The notes: a model not told the origin generated them from the letters alone. Positions 1-9,958 are shown, counted from the stretch's first letter. The stretch: DNA of 64,000 nucleotides from JBCBXA01 sp039816825 (GCA_039816825.1 JBCBXA010000004.1:24552-88551); one strand, 5' to 3'. A program made the numbers and translations.

Positions 1-2
1 AA

Positions 3-434
3 AATGAACTCGATCTGGTCTGCCAGACAGGGGATATCCAGGTTGTGGCCGACCCGCAGCGCCTGCAGCAGGTTTTCGACCATCTGGTCGGCAATGCGAT
101 CCGCTATTCACCCAAGGGCGGCGAGATCCGCGTGAGTGCGCAAAGGATGGGGCAATCAACGGTTCTGGCCATCGAAGATGACGGCCCGGGCATTCCCGAA
201 GATTTTGCGATCAAGGCGTTGGGTCGTTTCGAAGGGCGGAACACGGAAACGGCACGCAAGGGGGCGGGCCTTGGTCTGGCTCTGGTGAACGGCCTGATGA
301 AGCTTCACGGCGGTGAAGTGCGGTTGAACAGCAGCGCCGCAACCGGAGGCGGCACCCGGGTGGAATGCGTGTTCCCCGACGATCCTGCGGACGCGGCGGC
401 GGCCAACGGCGGCCTGCAACTCGCTGTCAGCTGA
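3..434 (+). CDS. Sensor histidine kinase, C-terminal ATPase domain (5' truncated by window edge)
   Basis: Only the last ~143 codons are present; the frame is open from base 3, so the gene starts outside the window. What is visible is a HATPase_c catalytic domain: an N box (VFDHLVGNAIRYSPKGG), a G1 box (EDDGPGIP) and a G2 box (KGAGLGLALVNGLMKLHGG). These bind ATP and phosphorylate a histidine in the missing dimerisation domain. The sensor part and cognate regulator cannot be seen. It ends one base before the GTG of the TsaE fusion gene, so it is probably the head of, or read into, the same operon. The family is certain; the specific kinase is not identifiable. Confidence 0.9.
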   Translation, partial: NELDLVCQTGDIQVVADPQRLQQVFDHLVGNAIRYSPKGGEIRVSAQRMGQSTVLAIEDDGPGIPEDFAIKALGRFEGRNTETARKGAGLGLALVNGLMKLHGGEVRLNSSAATGGGTRVECVFPDDPADAAAANGGLQLAVS

Positions 435-435
435 C

Positions 436-1938
436 GTGGATACCCGCTCCGAAGTGATCAATTTGGAGTCTCAGCACGCCACCGAGAGGTTGGCTCAGGA
501 TATCGCCATGGCACTCGCTCCGGGCGATGTTGTCCATCTGGTGGGTGATCTTGGTGCTGGCAAAACCACCTTGGCGCGTGCGCTGATCAGGGCGCTCGCC
601 GATGACGGCGATCACGAAGTGCCCAGTCCGACTTTCACGCTGGTCCAGACCTATGATGATCTGCCGGTTCCGGTCATGCATGTCGACCTCTACCGCCTCG
701 ACGACCCCGATGAGGTGATCGAGCTGGGTCTGGACGAGGCGCGGGCGTCCCACGCTCTGCTGGTTGAGTGGCCGGAGAAAGGTGGCGATCAGCTTCCGGA
801 AGCCGACCTTGTGGTGTCTTTCACCTCAGATGCTTGCGATGAACGGCGAGTTGAACTGGTTTGCAGCAGTGCAGACCTTCAGGAGCGCTGGAAGCGTTCT
901 CGCGCGATCCGATCGTTCCTGACGGCTTGGAGGAAGCATGGTAACCGTTCGCGACTTCTCGGCGATGCGTCTGCTCGCAGCTATGAGATCATTCGCGTCG
1001 ACGAGCAGCCCCTGGTCCTAATGAACGATCCGGCTTTACCGGACGGTCCCGAAAGCGCAGCGCAACGCGCCTATGCAGACGCATTCCACCTGGCGACTGA
1101 GGTCCGGCCGTTCGTGGCCATTGCCCAACTGCTGGATGCGCGAGGCTTCACTGTGCCGACTGTCGTCGCTTCGGACTTGGATGACGGTCTGTTGCTCCTG
1201 TCCCATCTTGGCCAGGACCGCATCGTTGATTCCGAAGGTCGGCCCATCGCTGAGCGATACATCGCTGCGGCTGACTGTTTGGCCAGTCTGCATTCCCAGG
1301 ACTGGCCGGACACAGTAGAACTTTCGGACGGCTCGGCTTACTCGATCCCGACCTTTGACGCCAATGCCATGCGGATCGGTCTTTCGCTGCTGCCGGAATG
1401 GTGGGGGAAGGAGAACGCGCTCGAACAGTCAGAGGCGGACGCGCTGTATGATTTATGGCAGCCGATCTTCGATGGCCTTCAGCATGGATATGCCGATCTG
1501 GTGCTGAGGGACTACCATTCGCCCAACATACTTTGGCAGTCTGGAGTGCAGGATCACCATCGTGTTGGACTGATCGATTTTCAGGATGCAGTTCTTGGTC
1601 CTGGAGCCTACGATCTTGCATCGCTGGTGCGCGATGCCCGCGCCACAGTACTTGAAGACCTGCAGGAGGACATGCTGACGGCCTATTGCAAACGAGCCGC
1701 CAGCCTGTCCCAGACGTTTGACGAGCCGCGCTTGCGCCGAGATGTGGCGGCGCTTGCGGCATGTCGCTCTTCGCGGCTCCTGGGCCTATGGGTGCGACTT
1801 GATCTGCGCGATGGCAAACCGGGCTATCGGCGACACGAGCCCCGAACCAAAGCCTATCTGGCCCAGTCCCTGCGCCACCCGGACCTGGGTGAATTGCGGA
1901 GCTGGTACGTGCGCAATGGGGTGATCGATGATATCTGA
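436..1938 (+). CDS. tsaE: Bifunctional TsaE (tRNA t6A ATPase) / AmgK-like sugar phosphotransferase
   Basis: A 500-residue fusion. Residues ~10-150 are TsaE, the ATPase of the TsaBDE complex that makes the t6A37 tRNA modification, with Walker A GDLGAGKTTLARAL near residue 38 and the PSPTFTLVQTY segment. Residues ~155-500 are an aminoglycoside-phosphotransferase-fold kinase with the catalytic loop LVLRDYHSPNILW and the metal-binding LIDFQDAVLGPGAYDLA. Kinases of this type next to murU are AmgK, which phosphorylate N-acetylmuramate/N-acetylglucosamine at C1 in cell wall recycling. The start is GTG at 436, one base after the upstream stop. The 3' end overlaps murU by 11 bases, so translation is probably coupled. 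The fusion is known in alphaproteobacteria. The kinase substrate is inferred from the neighbour. Confidence 0.9.
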   Translation: MDTRSEVINLESQHATERLAQDIAMALAPGDVVHLVGDLGAGKTTLARALIRALADDGDHEVPSPTFTLVQTYDDLPVPVMHVDLYRLDDPDEVIELGLDEARASHALLVEWPEKGGDQLPEADLVVSFTSDACDERRVELVCSSADLQERWKRSRAIRSFLTAWRKHGNRSRLLGDASARSYEIIRVDEQPLVLMNDPALPDGPESAAQRAYADAFHLATEVRPFVAIAQLLDARGFTVPTVVASDLDDGLLLLSHLGQDRIVDSEGRPIAERYIAAADCLASLHSQDWPDTVELSDGSAYSIPTFDANAMRIGLSLLPEWWGKENALEQSEADALYDLWQPIFDGLQHGYADLVLRDYHSPNILWQSGVQDHHRVGLIDFQDAVLGPGAYDLASLVRDARATVLEDLQEDMLTAYCKRAASLSQTFDEPRLRRDVAALAACRSSRLLGLWVRLDLRDGKPGYRRHEPRTKAYLAQSLRHPDLGELRSWYVRNGVIDDI

Positions 1939-2659
1939 TCCCATCACACACGCCATGGTTCTGGCCGCTGGACTGGGCACACGAATGCGCCCGATCACCA
2001 ACACCATCCCCAAGCCCCTTGTGAAAGTGAAGGGGCGTGCACTTCTTGATCGCAACATTGATCAACTCCATGCGCGCGGCGTCCGCAACATCGTCGTCAA
2101 CGGACATCATCTGATGCAGAAGATGGAGGCCCACCTCGCGGAGCTGGGGGATAAAGATGTTGTCCTGAGCCGGGAACCGGATCTCCTCGATCAGGGTGGC
2201 GGCATTCGGCAGGCTTTGCCTGACTTGGGCGACGGGGACTTCTTCATTCTCAATGGCGATGCGTTCTGGAAGGATGATGTCGGTCAGTCCGCCCTCGCCA
2301 GTCTTGAGGCTCAATGGGATGCTGAGCAGATGGACTTTTTGCTTCTGGTCGCACCCATGACGAGATCGACCGGGTTTGATGGGCCGGGTGACTTCTTTCT
2401 GGAGACCGGTGGTCAGCTGATGTTCCGAGGAGAGGCGGACCATGCGCCTTTTGTCTATACGGGTGCCGGTATCTTCTCCCGGCGCATTTTTTCGGAGCAG
2501 ACGGAACGCGTGTTTCCCCTCGTACCGCTTTTTAGGGAAGCCAGGCAAAAGGGCCGTCTGTTCGGGACGCAGCTTTCTGGCCACTGGTTTCACATCGGAA
2601 CACCTGCCGCCATCGATCTGGCTGAGCAGGAAATGACCCGGCTTGGGCTGATGGACTGA
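1928..2659 (+). CDS. murU: N-acetylmuramate-1-phosphate uridylyltransferase-like nucleotidyltransferase
   Basis: A 243-residue sugar-1-phosphate nucleotidyltransferase. The N-terminus carries the signature AAGLGTRMRPITNTIPKPLV (residues ~11-30), where the loop binds the nucleotide and the lysine contacts phosphate. ILNGDAFW (around residue 107) supplies the metal-binding aspartate. Its position directly behind an AmgK-type kinase is the arrangement of the peptidoglycan recycling bypass, in which AmgK makes MurNAc-1-P and MurU makes UDP-MurNAc, avoiding MurA. It overlaps the kinase gene by 11 bases and addB by 1 base (TGATG). The general family is certain; MurU is assigned from context. Confidence 0.85.
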   Translation: MISDPITHAMVLAAGLGTRMRPITNTIPKPLVKVKGRALLDRNIDQLHARGVRNIVVNGHHLMQKMEAHLAELGDKDVVLSREPDLLDQGGGIRQALPDLGDGDFFILNGDAFWKDDVGQSALASLEAQWDAEQMDFLLLVAPMTRSTGFDGPGDFFLETGGQLMFRGEADHAPFVYTGAGIFSRRIFSEQTERVFPLVPLFREARQKGRLFGTQLSGHWFHIGTPAAIDLAEQEMTRLGLMD

Positions 2660-5600
2660 TGACAGGCCTGCAGTCCGAGCGAGCCTTCCGAGCCACCAAA
2701 GCAAACGTGTTCAACATACCGCCCGGCGTTCCCTTTCTGCCGACCTTGGCCGACGCGCTTCTCGATGGTCGCTTGATCCCTGAATGGCGGATGTCCAGCC
2801 CTCTGGATCTCGTCGATGTCACAATCTTCCTGCCCACGCGCCGCGCGGCCCGGGAATTAGGAGACATCTTTCGACAGCGGGTTTCGGGTGCGGCCCTGCT
2901 GCCATCCATTCGCCCCTTGGGCGACGTTCAGGAAGACTTGGCCTTGGGCGCGGGGATGGACGGGCCGGGACCGCTCGATCTGGACCCTGTGATGGCGCCG
3001 ATGGAACGCCGCCTTTTGCTGACAGCTCAAATTCTGGCGTGGCGGCGCTCGCAAAGTGAACGGGAGCAAAAGCAAAACCCGGAGGCTGCTCTCAGCTTCT
3101 CGAGCACACCTGCGGATGCGGCTGCTCTGGCTGCGGATCTGGCAACGCTGATGGATCAGGTGGCGACGGAGGAAACGGGTTGGAGCCAACTTGCCGGCCT
3201 CGTGCCTGATACCGACGAATTCACGGAATGGTGGGATATCACCACCCGCTTCTTGCAGATCGCTGTCGAAACCTGGCCGTCGATACTCCGCGCGTATGGC
3301 ATGATGGATCCCGCAGAGCACCGACGCTCTGCCCTCGATCACCAGACTGCGCTTTACACGCAAAACCCTGCTCGTGCGGGACCTGTCGTCGCTGCCGGTT
3401 CCACCGGCTCCATCCCCGCCACAGCGCGCCTGCTGCGCGCAATCTCCACCCTGCCCCAGGGTGCCGTCGTCCTTCCGGGTCTCGACCGCCATCTGGAACC
3501 GGCGGCCTGGTCACGGATCGGCAGGCTGGGAACACCCCATAGCGAGCCGGGTCATCCGCAATATGGCCTCCGAACGCTCCTGTCTGATGATGCGGGTGAC
3601 ACCAACAGGAATGCCGCTCCAGCACCGGGCGCTAGCCTGCCGGTTGCCCGGGCAAGCCTGCGCGATGCGAGCCTGGCTGAGCCGCTCGACCATCTGATGG
3701 CCCGGGAGCAACTGATCAGCGAAATCATGCGTCCGGCCAATTCCACGGACCGCTGGCTGGCAAGAACGGAAAATGCTGAAGCAGGGGTGGATGCACCGTA
3801 CTATTCCAAAGCTGTCCAGGGTCTGAGCTTGATCGAAGCGCCTGACAGCAACTCGGAAGCTCTGGCGATTGCCATTGCCATGCGCGAAACGATCGACAGT
3901 CCAGGCCAGACCGCAGCCCTTGTGACACCGGATCGGACGCTGGCCCGCCGGGTGCGGTCGGCCCTAAGGCGCTTCGAGATCGCGGTGGACGACAGCGCTG
4001 GCCGACCGCTTTTTGAGTTTCCCCAAGGCAGCCTGTTGCGGCTTGTGTTGGACTGGGTGCTCGGCGGGGACGACGACCGCCGTCTCGTGCTGGCGGCACT
4101 TCTCAAACATCCCCTTTGCCGGCTCGGCTTTAATGCTGAGCAGGCCTATACTGGCAGTCGCCTGATCGAGCTGATCGCTTTGCGCGGCAATTTCGAACAA
4201 CCGGCCCCCGGCGATCTGGGGCCTTTTGTCGATGAAGCGTGTCTCTGTGAGGCATCCAGCCATGCGCATCCAGCGGTGGTGCGGGCACTAGACCCTGACA
4301 ATGCCGATGCTCTGGCGCGTGCCTGCGCGTTTGCCCATACCCTGGACAGGGCCTCAGCGCCGCTTTTGCAACTTCGTGAGGTAGGGCACGCGCCCGTACA
4401 GGATTGGGCAGTCGCTACTGTACGAGTTCTGGAGGCGGTCGCGACCATCAGCGAACAGGCTTTTGGCGAATTGTATGAAGGCGCGGCAGGGGAGGCGCTT
4501 GCGTCCTCGATGCGCAGTCTGGCAACCAGTGCCGGAGTTGGCGCGGGGGCGGGAGGCGCGCTGGATGTGGCATCCCACGAGTGGCCACGCCTGCTCACTA
4601 CCCTGTTGGAAGGAGCCGCCGTTCGGCCAAAACGCCAATATCATCCGCGCCTGCATATTCTGGGCCCTCTCGAAGCCCGCCTGCTGCATTTTGACCGTGT
4701 GATATTGGGCGGCATGAATGAGGGTATCTGGCCGGCCCAGGCGAAGAACGATCCGTTCCTGTCCCGCTCCATGAAAGCGCAGTTTGGTCTTGAGCCGCCG
4801 GAGAGGCGCATCGGTCAATCGGCTCACGATGTTTCCATGCTGCTGGGCCAGCCCCAGGTTTTCCTCACACGCGCGCGAAGGGTGGACAATGCCCCCACCG
4901 TGGCAAGCCGCTGGTTGCAACGCATGGAAGCGGTTGTTGGAGAGCAGCACTTTGCCACCGTTCGGAAGGCGGGTGAAACATATGCCGCCTGGGCAGCGGA
5001 CATTGACGCGCCGCTGGCTCCGCCTCAGCCCTGTGCTCCTCCTGCCCCGACGCCGCCCTCGGAGATCCGACCCAAGCGGTTCCGCTTCACCGATGTCGAG
5101 CGCCTGATCCGGGATCCCTACGCCCTCTACGCCCGGGATGTCCTGAGGCTGTCGGCATTTGACCCGCTGATCATCACGCCCAGTCGGGCTGATGAAGGCA
5201 CCATCATGCACGATGTTTTCGCCGGATGGATCAAAGGTGGCGGCGACCCCAATCATGAGGATGCCCTGGCCAAACTGCAGATGCTGGCCGACGCCCACTT
5301 TGACGAGTTGCGCCTTGGCGACGATATGCGCGCCTTCTGGGAACCTCGGTTTGCGCGGATTGCGGAGGCGTTTCTGAAATGGCAGCCGAGCTATGATGAG
5401 GGCTTGCTGAGGTCGCTCACAGAAGTCAGCGGCTCGGTCAAAATCGACGATGCACACACGCTGTACGGTCGCGCGGATCGCATTGACGTGACCGAGGACG
5501 GATTGCTGCGCGTACTGGACTATAAGGGCACCAGCCCGACCATCGGACAGGTGCGGAACCTCTTCGCGCCACAATTGATGTTGGAAGGCGCCGTGGCGCG

Positions 5601-5907
5601 CATGGGTGGCTTTAACGACGTTCCGGCCACCGGTTTGGAGAACGTGCATATTGTTCGCCTGAAACCGGGCTCTGATTTCCGGCACGAGAAGGTCGGTGGG
5701 TCACGAACTCAGATTGATGTTGATGGCCTGGCCGAGGAGGCATTTGCCCAGTTGCAACGGCTTGTCGCTCTGTTTGCGCGGCCGGACACGCCGATGATAA
5801 GCCGCCGCCGCTCATCACTGTCGGCCTTTGTCGGTGAGTATGATCATCTGGCCCGGATCGGCGAGTGGGGCGCCGGTCTCAACGGCCCGGAGGGCGATCA
5901 TGCCTGA
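2659..5907 (+). CDS. addB: AddB, double-strand break repair helicase-nuclease subunit
   Basis: A 1082-residue AddB of the alphaproteobacterial type, partner of AddA in end resection for RecA loading. The N-terminus has the FLPTRRAARELGDIF segment of the degenerate helicase half. The middle carries LEARLLHFDRVILGGMNEGIWP, split here only to name it: the aspartate-arginine and GGMNEG elements are typical of AddB. The C-terminal PD-(D/E)XK nuclease domain shows YGRADRIDV followed by LRVLDYKG around residues 935-960, then an Arg/Gln-rich QLMLEGAVAR. It starts at an ATG overlapping the murU stop and overlaps addA by 8 bases, the normal addBA order. Function is well established for the family. Confidence 0.95.
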   Translation: MTGLQSERAFRATKANVFNIPPGVPFLPTLADALLDGRLIPEWRMSSPLDLVDVTIFLPTRRAARELGDIFRQRVSGAALLPSIRPLGDVQEDLALGAGMDGPGPLDLDPVMAPMERRLLLTAQILAWRRSQSEREQKQNPEAALSFSSTPADAAALAADLATLMDQVATEETGWSQLAGLVPDTDEFTEWWDITTRFLQIAVETWPSILRAYGMMDPAEHRRSALDHQTALYTQNPARAGPVVAAGSTGSIPATARLLRAISTLPQGAVVLPGLDRHLEPAAWSRIGRLGTPHSEPGHPQYGLRTLLSDDAGDTNRNAAPAPGASLPVARASLRDASLAEPLDHLMAREQLISEIMRPANSTDRWLARTENAEAGVDAPYYSKAVQGLSLIEAPDSNSEALAIAIAMRETIDSPGQTAALVTPDRTLARRVRSALRRFEIAVDDSAGRPLFEFPQGSLLRLVLDWVLGGDDDRRLVLAALLKHPLCRLGFNAEQAYTGSRLIELIALRGNFEQPAPGDLGPFVDEACLCEASSHAHPAVVRALDPDNADALARACAFAHTLDRASAPLLQLREVGHAPVQDWAVATVRVLEAVATISEQAFGELYEGAAGEALASSMRSLATSAGVGAGAGGALDVASHEWPRLLTTLLEGAAVRPKRQYHPRLHILGPLEARLLHFDRVILGGMNEGIWPAQAKNDPFLSRSMKAQFGLEPPERRIGQSAHDVSMLLGQPQVFLTRARRVDNAPTVASRWLQRMEAVVGEQHFATVRKAGETYAAWAADIDAPLAPPQPCAPPAPTPPSEIRPKRFRFTDVERLIRDPYALYARDVLRLSAFDPLIITPSRADEGTIMHDVFAGWIKGGGDPNHEDALAKLQMLADAHFDELRLGDDMRAFWEPRFARIAEAFLKWQPSYDEGLLRSLTEVSGSVKIDDAHTLYGRADRIDVTEDGLLRVLDYKGTSPTIGQVRNLFAPQLMLEGAVARMGGFNDVPATGLENVHIVRLKPGSDFRHEKVGGSRTQIDVDGLAEEAFAQLQRLVALFARPDTPMISRRRSSLSAFVGEYDHLARIGEWGAGLNGPEGDHA

Positions 5908-8900
5908 ATTCGCGATCCTGCCCGAAACCATCAACCGAACACGTGCCGCCTCTGATCCGGCGAACTCAGCCTTTGTGTCGGCCAATGCGGGATCGGGAAA
6001 GACCCATGTGCTTGCGCAGCGGGTCACGCGCTTGCTCCTGGCGGGCCATGCGCCCTCAACGATTTTGTGCCTGACCTTTACCAAAGCCGCCGCTGCCGAA
6101 ATGCAGGCGCGGGTCTTCGATGATCTGCGCGCGTGGACCATGATGGCCGACGAGGAGCTGAAAGTTTCACTTTCAAAGCTCTCCGGCGAACAGCCCAACA
6201 CCATAAGCGCTGCGCTCAGGACACGTGCTCGCCAGCTTTTCGCGCAGGCGCTGGAAACGCCAGGTGGTCTTCGCGTTCAGACCATACACGCGTTCTGCGA
6301 GGCGCTTCTGCATCAGTTCCCGCTCGAAGCAGGCATCGCCGGTCATTTCGAAGTGATGGATGACGCGCTGCGCGATCTCCTGCTCGCATCGGCAACGTCG
6401 GAAGTCGTCAGCGAAGCCTACGCAACGCCCGATGGCGAAGCCGGCCAAGCGCTGATGCAGATCCTTGAGGCCACAAGCGAGTTCGGTCTCCGGGAAGGCC
6501 TTTTGGCCCTGACCAACCAGCGTGAGCGCTTTCGCGAGTGGGTACCGAACCGAAAGGCCCTGCCTCGCGCTCTCCAGGATCTCACCGAAGCCCTGGGTCT
6601 GCCTGAAGGCGCAAGCCGGGAGACGCTGCTCCGAGACCACTTCCCGCTTCAGCATCTGCCGCCATCCATTCTGGGCATCTATGCCTTCGCGGCATCGAGC
6701 GCGACGAGGACCATGCAGGCGCAGGCTGAGCGTGTTCTTTCCTTCCTTGATGCCGAAGACGATGAAGATCGCTATGCAATTCTGCGCGAACTTCTGTTCA
6801 AGGACCTCAACAAGAAACCACGGCCCAAGGACGCGAGCACGTTCGCGACAAATGCCGTCGAGCGTGACCGTCCGGGGATCCGTGCTGCCTTTGAACTGGA
6901 GGCGCAGGCTCTTGTCGAACTGCAGCACAAGCTGGCGGCTGTCAAAGCCCGGGACCTCACGGCTGCCCTCGTCACTTTGGGCCATAATGTGCTGGAACGC
7001 TTCGAGCGCGAAAAAGCCTCACGCGGCGCGCTGGACTTCAGTGACCTCGTCTCTCGTGTGGCCAAACTTCTGCAGACGGGGACCGCACGACACTGGGTAC
7101 AATACAAGCTCGACCAGGGCATCGACCATGTTTTGGTGGACGAGGCACAGGACACGTCCCCGCCGCAATGGTTGATCGTTCGCAAGATCGTGGAGGACTA
7201 TTTTTCCGGTGAGGGTGCTCGCAGCCAATCCGGCGGACGGACTGTTTTCGCGGTGGGCGATGAAAAGCAGTCCATTTACTCCTTCCAAGGCGCACGCCCT
7301 GATCTGTTTGGAGCACAGCGGCTCGAAATAAAATCGCTGGCAGAGAACGCCAAACAGCCATTTTCGGACGTCGAGTTGACCCAGTCGTTCCGCACCGCCG
7401 CGCCCGTTCTCGACGCTGTGGATGCGGTGTTCAGCGAGCCCGAGAACAGCGCCGGCATTTCCACAACGTCTTCAGTTCCGCGCCATCAGACCGCGCGGGC
7501 AGCCGAACCCGGCCAAGTGGAAATCTGGCCTTGGGAAGACAAGGAGGAAGTGAGCGAGGACGCAGACTGGCTGGCACAGGGTGACCCTCTTGCTGCGCGA
7601 TCACCCGAAGCCAAGCTTGCCGAACGATTGGCCGCCGACATGGCCCGCCGTGTGGCCGAAGGCGAACAACCCGGCGATATGCTGGCGCTGGTCCGTTCGA
7701 GGGGCAATTTCATGGAGGCGCTGACCGGAGCCATCAAACGGCTCAACCTGCCGGTTTCCGGTGTCGACCGGTTTGGTCTCACAGATCATATCGCGGTGCA
7801 GGACCTGATGGCGCTCGGCCGTGCAGTGCTCATGGAAACCGATGATCTGTCACTGGCCTGCGCTCTCAAGAGCCCGCTTCTTGGCCTGAGCGAGGAGGAC
7901 CTGTTCCTTGTCGCCCAAGGCGGTGCGGAACCAACCGACCCCAAGGGCCGGGGAGACAGGTCGCTCTATCAGGCCTTGTCCGACCTCGCCGGAACAGGCG
8001 AGCATAGGAGGCTTACCGAGGCGCTCGAACGCTTTGACCGCTGGCGTGGCTTGGCGGATCGCTATGGCGTCTTTGGTTTCTACAGCGCGGTCCTGCACAC
8101 CGATGGTGGCCGAGCTCGGCTGCTGGCCCGACTGGGTGGCGAAGCGGAGGACCCTATCGATACGTTTCTCGACTTCGCGCTTTCACGGGAATCGGAAGGC
8201 GTTCCTGGCTTGGATGGCTACCTTCAATGGCTCGAAGACAATCGCCCGGTCGTCAAGCGCGAGCTTGAGCAGACCGAGGGCCGCATCCGGGTCATGACCG
8301 CCCATGGCGCAAAGGGGCTGGAAGCTCGCACTGTTTATCTGGTCGACCCCGGGAGCAAACCGCAGAACCAGACCAAACCTGATCGCATCATCGCCCTCAG
8401 CCCGATTCGGGAAGGAGCGGCTTCACCACTCCTCTGGCAAGCTCCCGGGCAGTTGACGACCGAGGCAGGCGCCAACCACAGACTCCAAAAGGCGAAAGCC
8501 GAAGACGAGGAATACCGTCGGCTGCTTTATGTGGGCATGACACGGGCGCGGGACCGGCTGATTGTATGCGGTTATCGCAAGACGACTGATACGGAAAACG
8601 CTCCGGCGGGCGAGCGCCGCTGGCGCGACATTGTTCAAGAGGCACTAGTCAACCCCAAGACCGAGACGGAATGGCAGGCGCGTCAGGTTGATGTGAACGG
8701 TGTATCAGTTTGGCGCTGGGAAGACCCCAACAATCCCCTGCGCCTTGCCGGAGATGAACGGGGCTCGGAGATCAATCGGTCTCGATTGCCGGACAGTTTA
8801 CGGGCTGCGCCGCCGCACGAAGGGCCTGCTGCTGAAACTCTGTCGCCCTCCATGGCACATGACCTGATTGCCGCCGATACCATTGATCTGGAACTCGACC

Positions 8901-9475
8901 GAAGCGCGCCGTTCGATACCCGCTTGCAATCGCCCGCCTTGCTCGAAGAGCGAGAAGGCGATGCGGCCCGAAAGGGCACCATGGTCCACCGTTTGCTGGA
9001 GCAGTTGCCAGGCCTGTCTGCGGAGGCGCGAGAGGCTGTGGCCAGAGCCTATCTCGACCGGGTTGCGAATGACTGGTCTCCGGCCTCCCGACAGGACATC
9101 CTGCAGCAGACTTTTGCAGTACTCGATATGCCGGAACTGCAACCGCTCTTTGCCGGTAAACCGGAAGTGGCCATATCAGGATCCTTGGAGACCGCATCCG
9201 GCTCACGGATAGTCAGCGGCCGCATCGACCAGTTGGCCATAGATGGTTCCACGGTGCTGATTGCGGACTACAAAACCAACCATACTGTCCCGGAGACGCC
9301 TGCCGATGTGCCTCAGGCATACATCACTCAGATGGCGCTTTACCGGGCCTTGCTGACTGAGACTTTCCCGGGCCACGATATTCAGGCGCTGCTGATATGG
9401 ACATCTGCGCCCAAAGTGATGCGCTTGCCATCGAAACTGCTGGACGAACGGCTCAGCGCTCTCATAAACGCATGA
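5900..9475 (+). CDS. addA: AddA, ATP-dependent helicase-nuclease subunit
   Basis: A 1191-residue UvrD/PcrA-like helicase fused to a RecB-type nuclease. Helicase motifs appear in order: Walker A VSANAGSGKTHVLAQRV near residue 30, LCLTFTKAAAAEM (motif Ia), HVLVDEAQDTSPPQW (motif II), VGDEKQSIYSFQGARP (motif III), VMTAHGAKGLEA (motif V) and LLYVGMTRARDRL (motif VI). The nuclease domain at the C-terminus has SGRIDQLAIDG then LIADYKTNH and QMALYRALL. I chose the ATG at 5900, which overlaps addB by 8 bases and gives the family N-terminus; an in-frame upstream start at 5828 lies deep in addB and is unlikely. Confidence 0.95.
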   Translation: MPEFAILPETINRTRAASDPANSAFVSANAGSGKTHVLAQRVTRLLLAGHAPSTILCLTFTKAAAAEMQARVFDDLRAWTMMADEELKVSLSKLSGEQPNTISAALRTRARQLFAQALETPGGLRVQTIHAFCEALLHQFPLEAGIAGHFEVMDDALRDLLLASATSEVVSEAYATPDGEAGQALMQILEATSEFGLREGLLALTNQRERFREWVPNRKALPRALQDLTEALGLPEGASRETLLRDHFPLQHLPPSILGIYAFAASSATRTMQAQAERVLSFLDAEDDEDRYAILRELLFKDLNKKPRPKDASTFATNAVERDRPGIRAAFELEAQALVELQHKLAAVKARDLTAALVTLGHNVLERFEREKASRGALDFSDLVSRVAKLLQTGTARHWVQYKLDQGIDHVLVDEAQDTSPPQWLIVRKIVEDYFSGEGARSQSGGRTVFAVGDEKQSIYSFQGARPDLFGAQRLEIKSLAENAKQPFSDVELTQSFRTAAPVLDAVDAVFSEPENSAGISTTSSVPRHQTARAAEPGQVEIWPWEDKEEVSEDADWLAQGDPLAARSPEAKLAERLAADMARRVAEGEQPGDMLALVRSRGNFMEALTGAIKRLNLPVSGVDRFGLTDHIAVQDLMALGRAVLMETDDLSLACALKSPLLGLSEEDLFLVAQGGAEPTDPKGRGDRSLYQALSDLAGTGEHRRLTEALERFDRWRGLADRYGVFGFYSAVLHTDGGRARLLARLGGEAEDPIDTFLDFALSRESEGVPGLDGYLQWLEDNRPVVKRELEQTEGRIRVMTAHGAKGLEARTVYLVDPGSKPQNQTKPDRIIALSPIREGAASPLLWQAPGQLTTEAGANHRLQKAKAEDEEYRRLLYVGMTRARDRLIVCGYRKTTDTENAPAGERRWRDIVQEALVNPKTETEWQARQVDVNGVSVWRWEDPNNPLRLAGDERGSEINRSRLPDSLRAAPPHEGPAAETLSPSMAHDLIAADTIDLELDRSAPFDTRLQSPALLEEREGDAARKGTMVHRLLEQLPGLSAEAREAVARAYLDRVANDWSPASRQDILQQTFAVLDMPELQPLFAGKPEVAISGSLETASGSRIVSGRIDQLAIDGSTVLIADYKTNHTVPETPADVPQAYITQMALYRALLTETFPGHDIQALLIWTSAPKVMRLPSKLLDERLSALINA

Positions 9476-9582
9476 CTGCGCCGCGATGGGAATTGATGTG
9501 CAGTGGCGCGCGGCCAGCTTGAAACAAGAGGCCTGTGCCGCTACCTCAAGCCTCCAACAGAACACAGACGCCAGGAAACGCC

Positions 9583-9903
9583 ATGTCCACCGTTCAGATC
9601 GATACGTCGAACTTTGAATCCGATGTTCTCCAGTCCGCAAATCCCGTTGTCGTCGACTTCTGGGCCGAGTGGTGCGGACCGTGCAAAATGATTGCTCCGA
9701 GCCTGGAAGAAATCTCCAACGAGATGGGCGAGACGGTCACCATTGCCAAGGTGAACATTGACGAGAATCCGTCGATCGCCGAGCAGTATGGGGTTCGCTC
9801 GATCCCGACACTGGTCATGTTCAAGGAAGGGCAGCCAACCTCTGTTCAGGTCGGCGCCAAGTCCAAGAACGACCTTTCAAAGTGGATCTCCGCTGAAGTC
9901 TGA
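9583..9903 (+). CDS. trxA: Thioredoxin
   Basis: A 106-residue thioredoxin with the active site [14 protein letters not shown] (redox cysteines of WCGPCK near residues 30-33) and the cis-proline stretch [10 protein letters not shown]. It reduces protein disulfides in the cytoplasm. The start is the ATG at 9583, preceded by an AGGAA ribosome binding site; a longer reading frame from 9535 adds sixteen residues that are not thioredoxin-like. It follows addA by 107 bases, which probably hold its own promoter, although I see no clear one. The addA-trxA order is common in alphaproteobacteria. A hairpin terminator shared with mnmA follows. Confidence 0.96.
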   Translation: MSTVQIDTSNFESDVLQSANPVVVDFWAEWCGPCKMIAPSLEEISNEMGETVTIAKVNIDENPSIAEQYGVRSIPTLVMFKEGQPTSVQVGAKSKNDLSKWISAEV

Positions 9904-9929
9904 TCCAGATCGGGCATATTTCAGAATGG

Positions 9930-9958
9930 GAGGCGGCCCTGAAATATCAGGCCGCCTC
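9930..9958. terminator. Bidirectional terminator between trxA and mnmA
   Basis: The sequence has a GAGGCGGCC arm and a GGCCGCCTC arm, extendable by TGA/TCA with one bulged C, around a four-base AATA loop. T-rich sequence (TGTTTCTTTC) follows on the + strand for trxA. On the - strand the hairpin contains the mnmA stop codon (9947-9949), so it can end both convergent transcripts. Confidence 0.65.

Noticed and set aside
1148..2704. A 518-codon open frame on the - strand
   Set aside because: It is antisense to the well-supported tsaE-amgK and murU genes, and its product has no family-like motif. High-GC third positions leave such frames open.
4354..5685. A 443-codon open frame on the - strand
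   Set aside because: It is fully antisense to addB, including its nuclease domain, with no ribosome site or recognisable domain.
5828..5899. A longer addA start inside addB
   Set aside because: The extra 24 residues do not resemble AddA; the ATG at 5900 gives the expected N-terminus.
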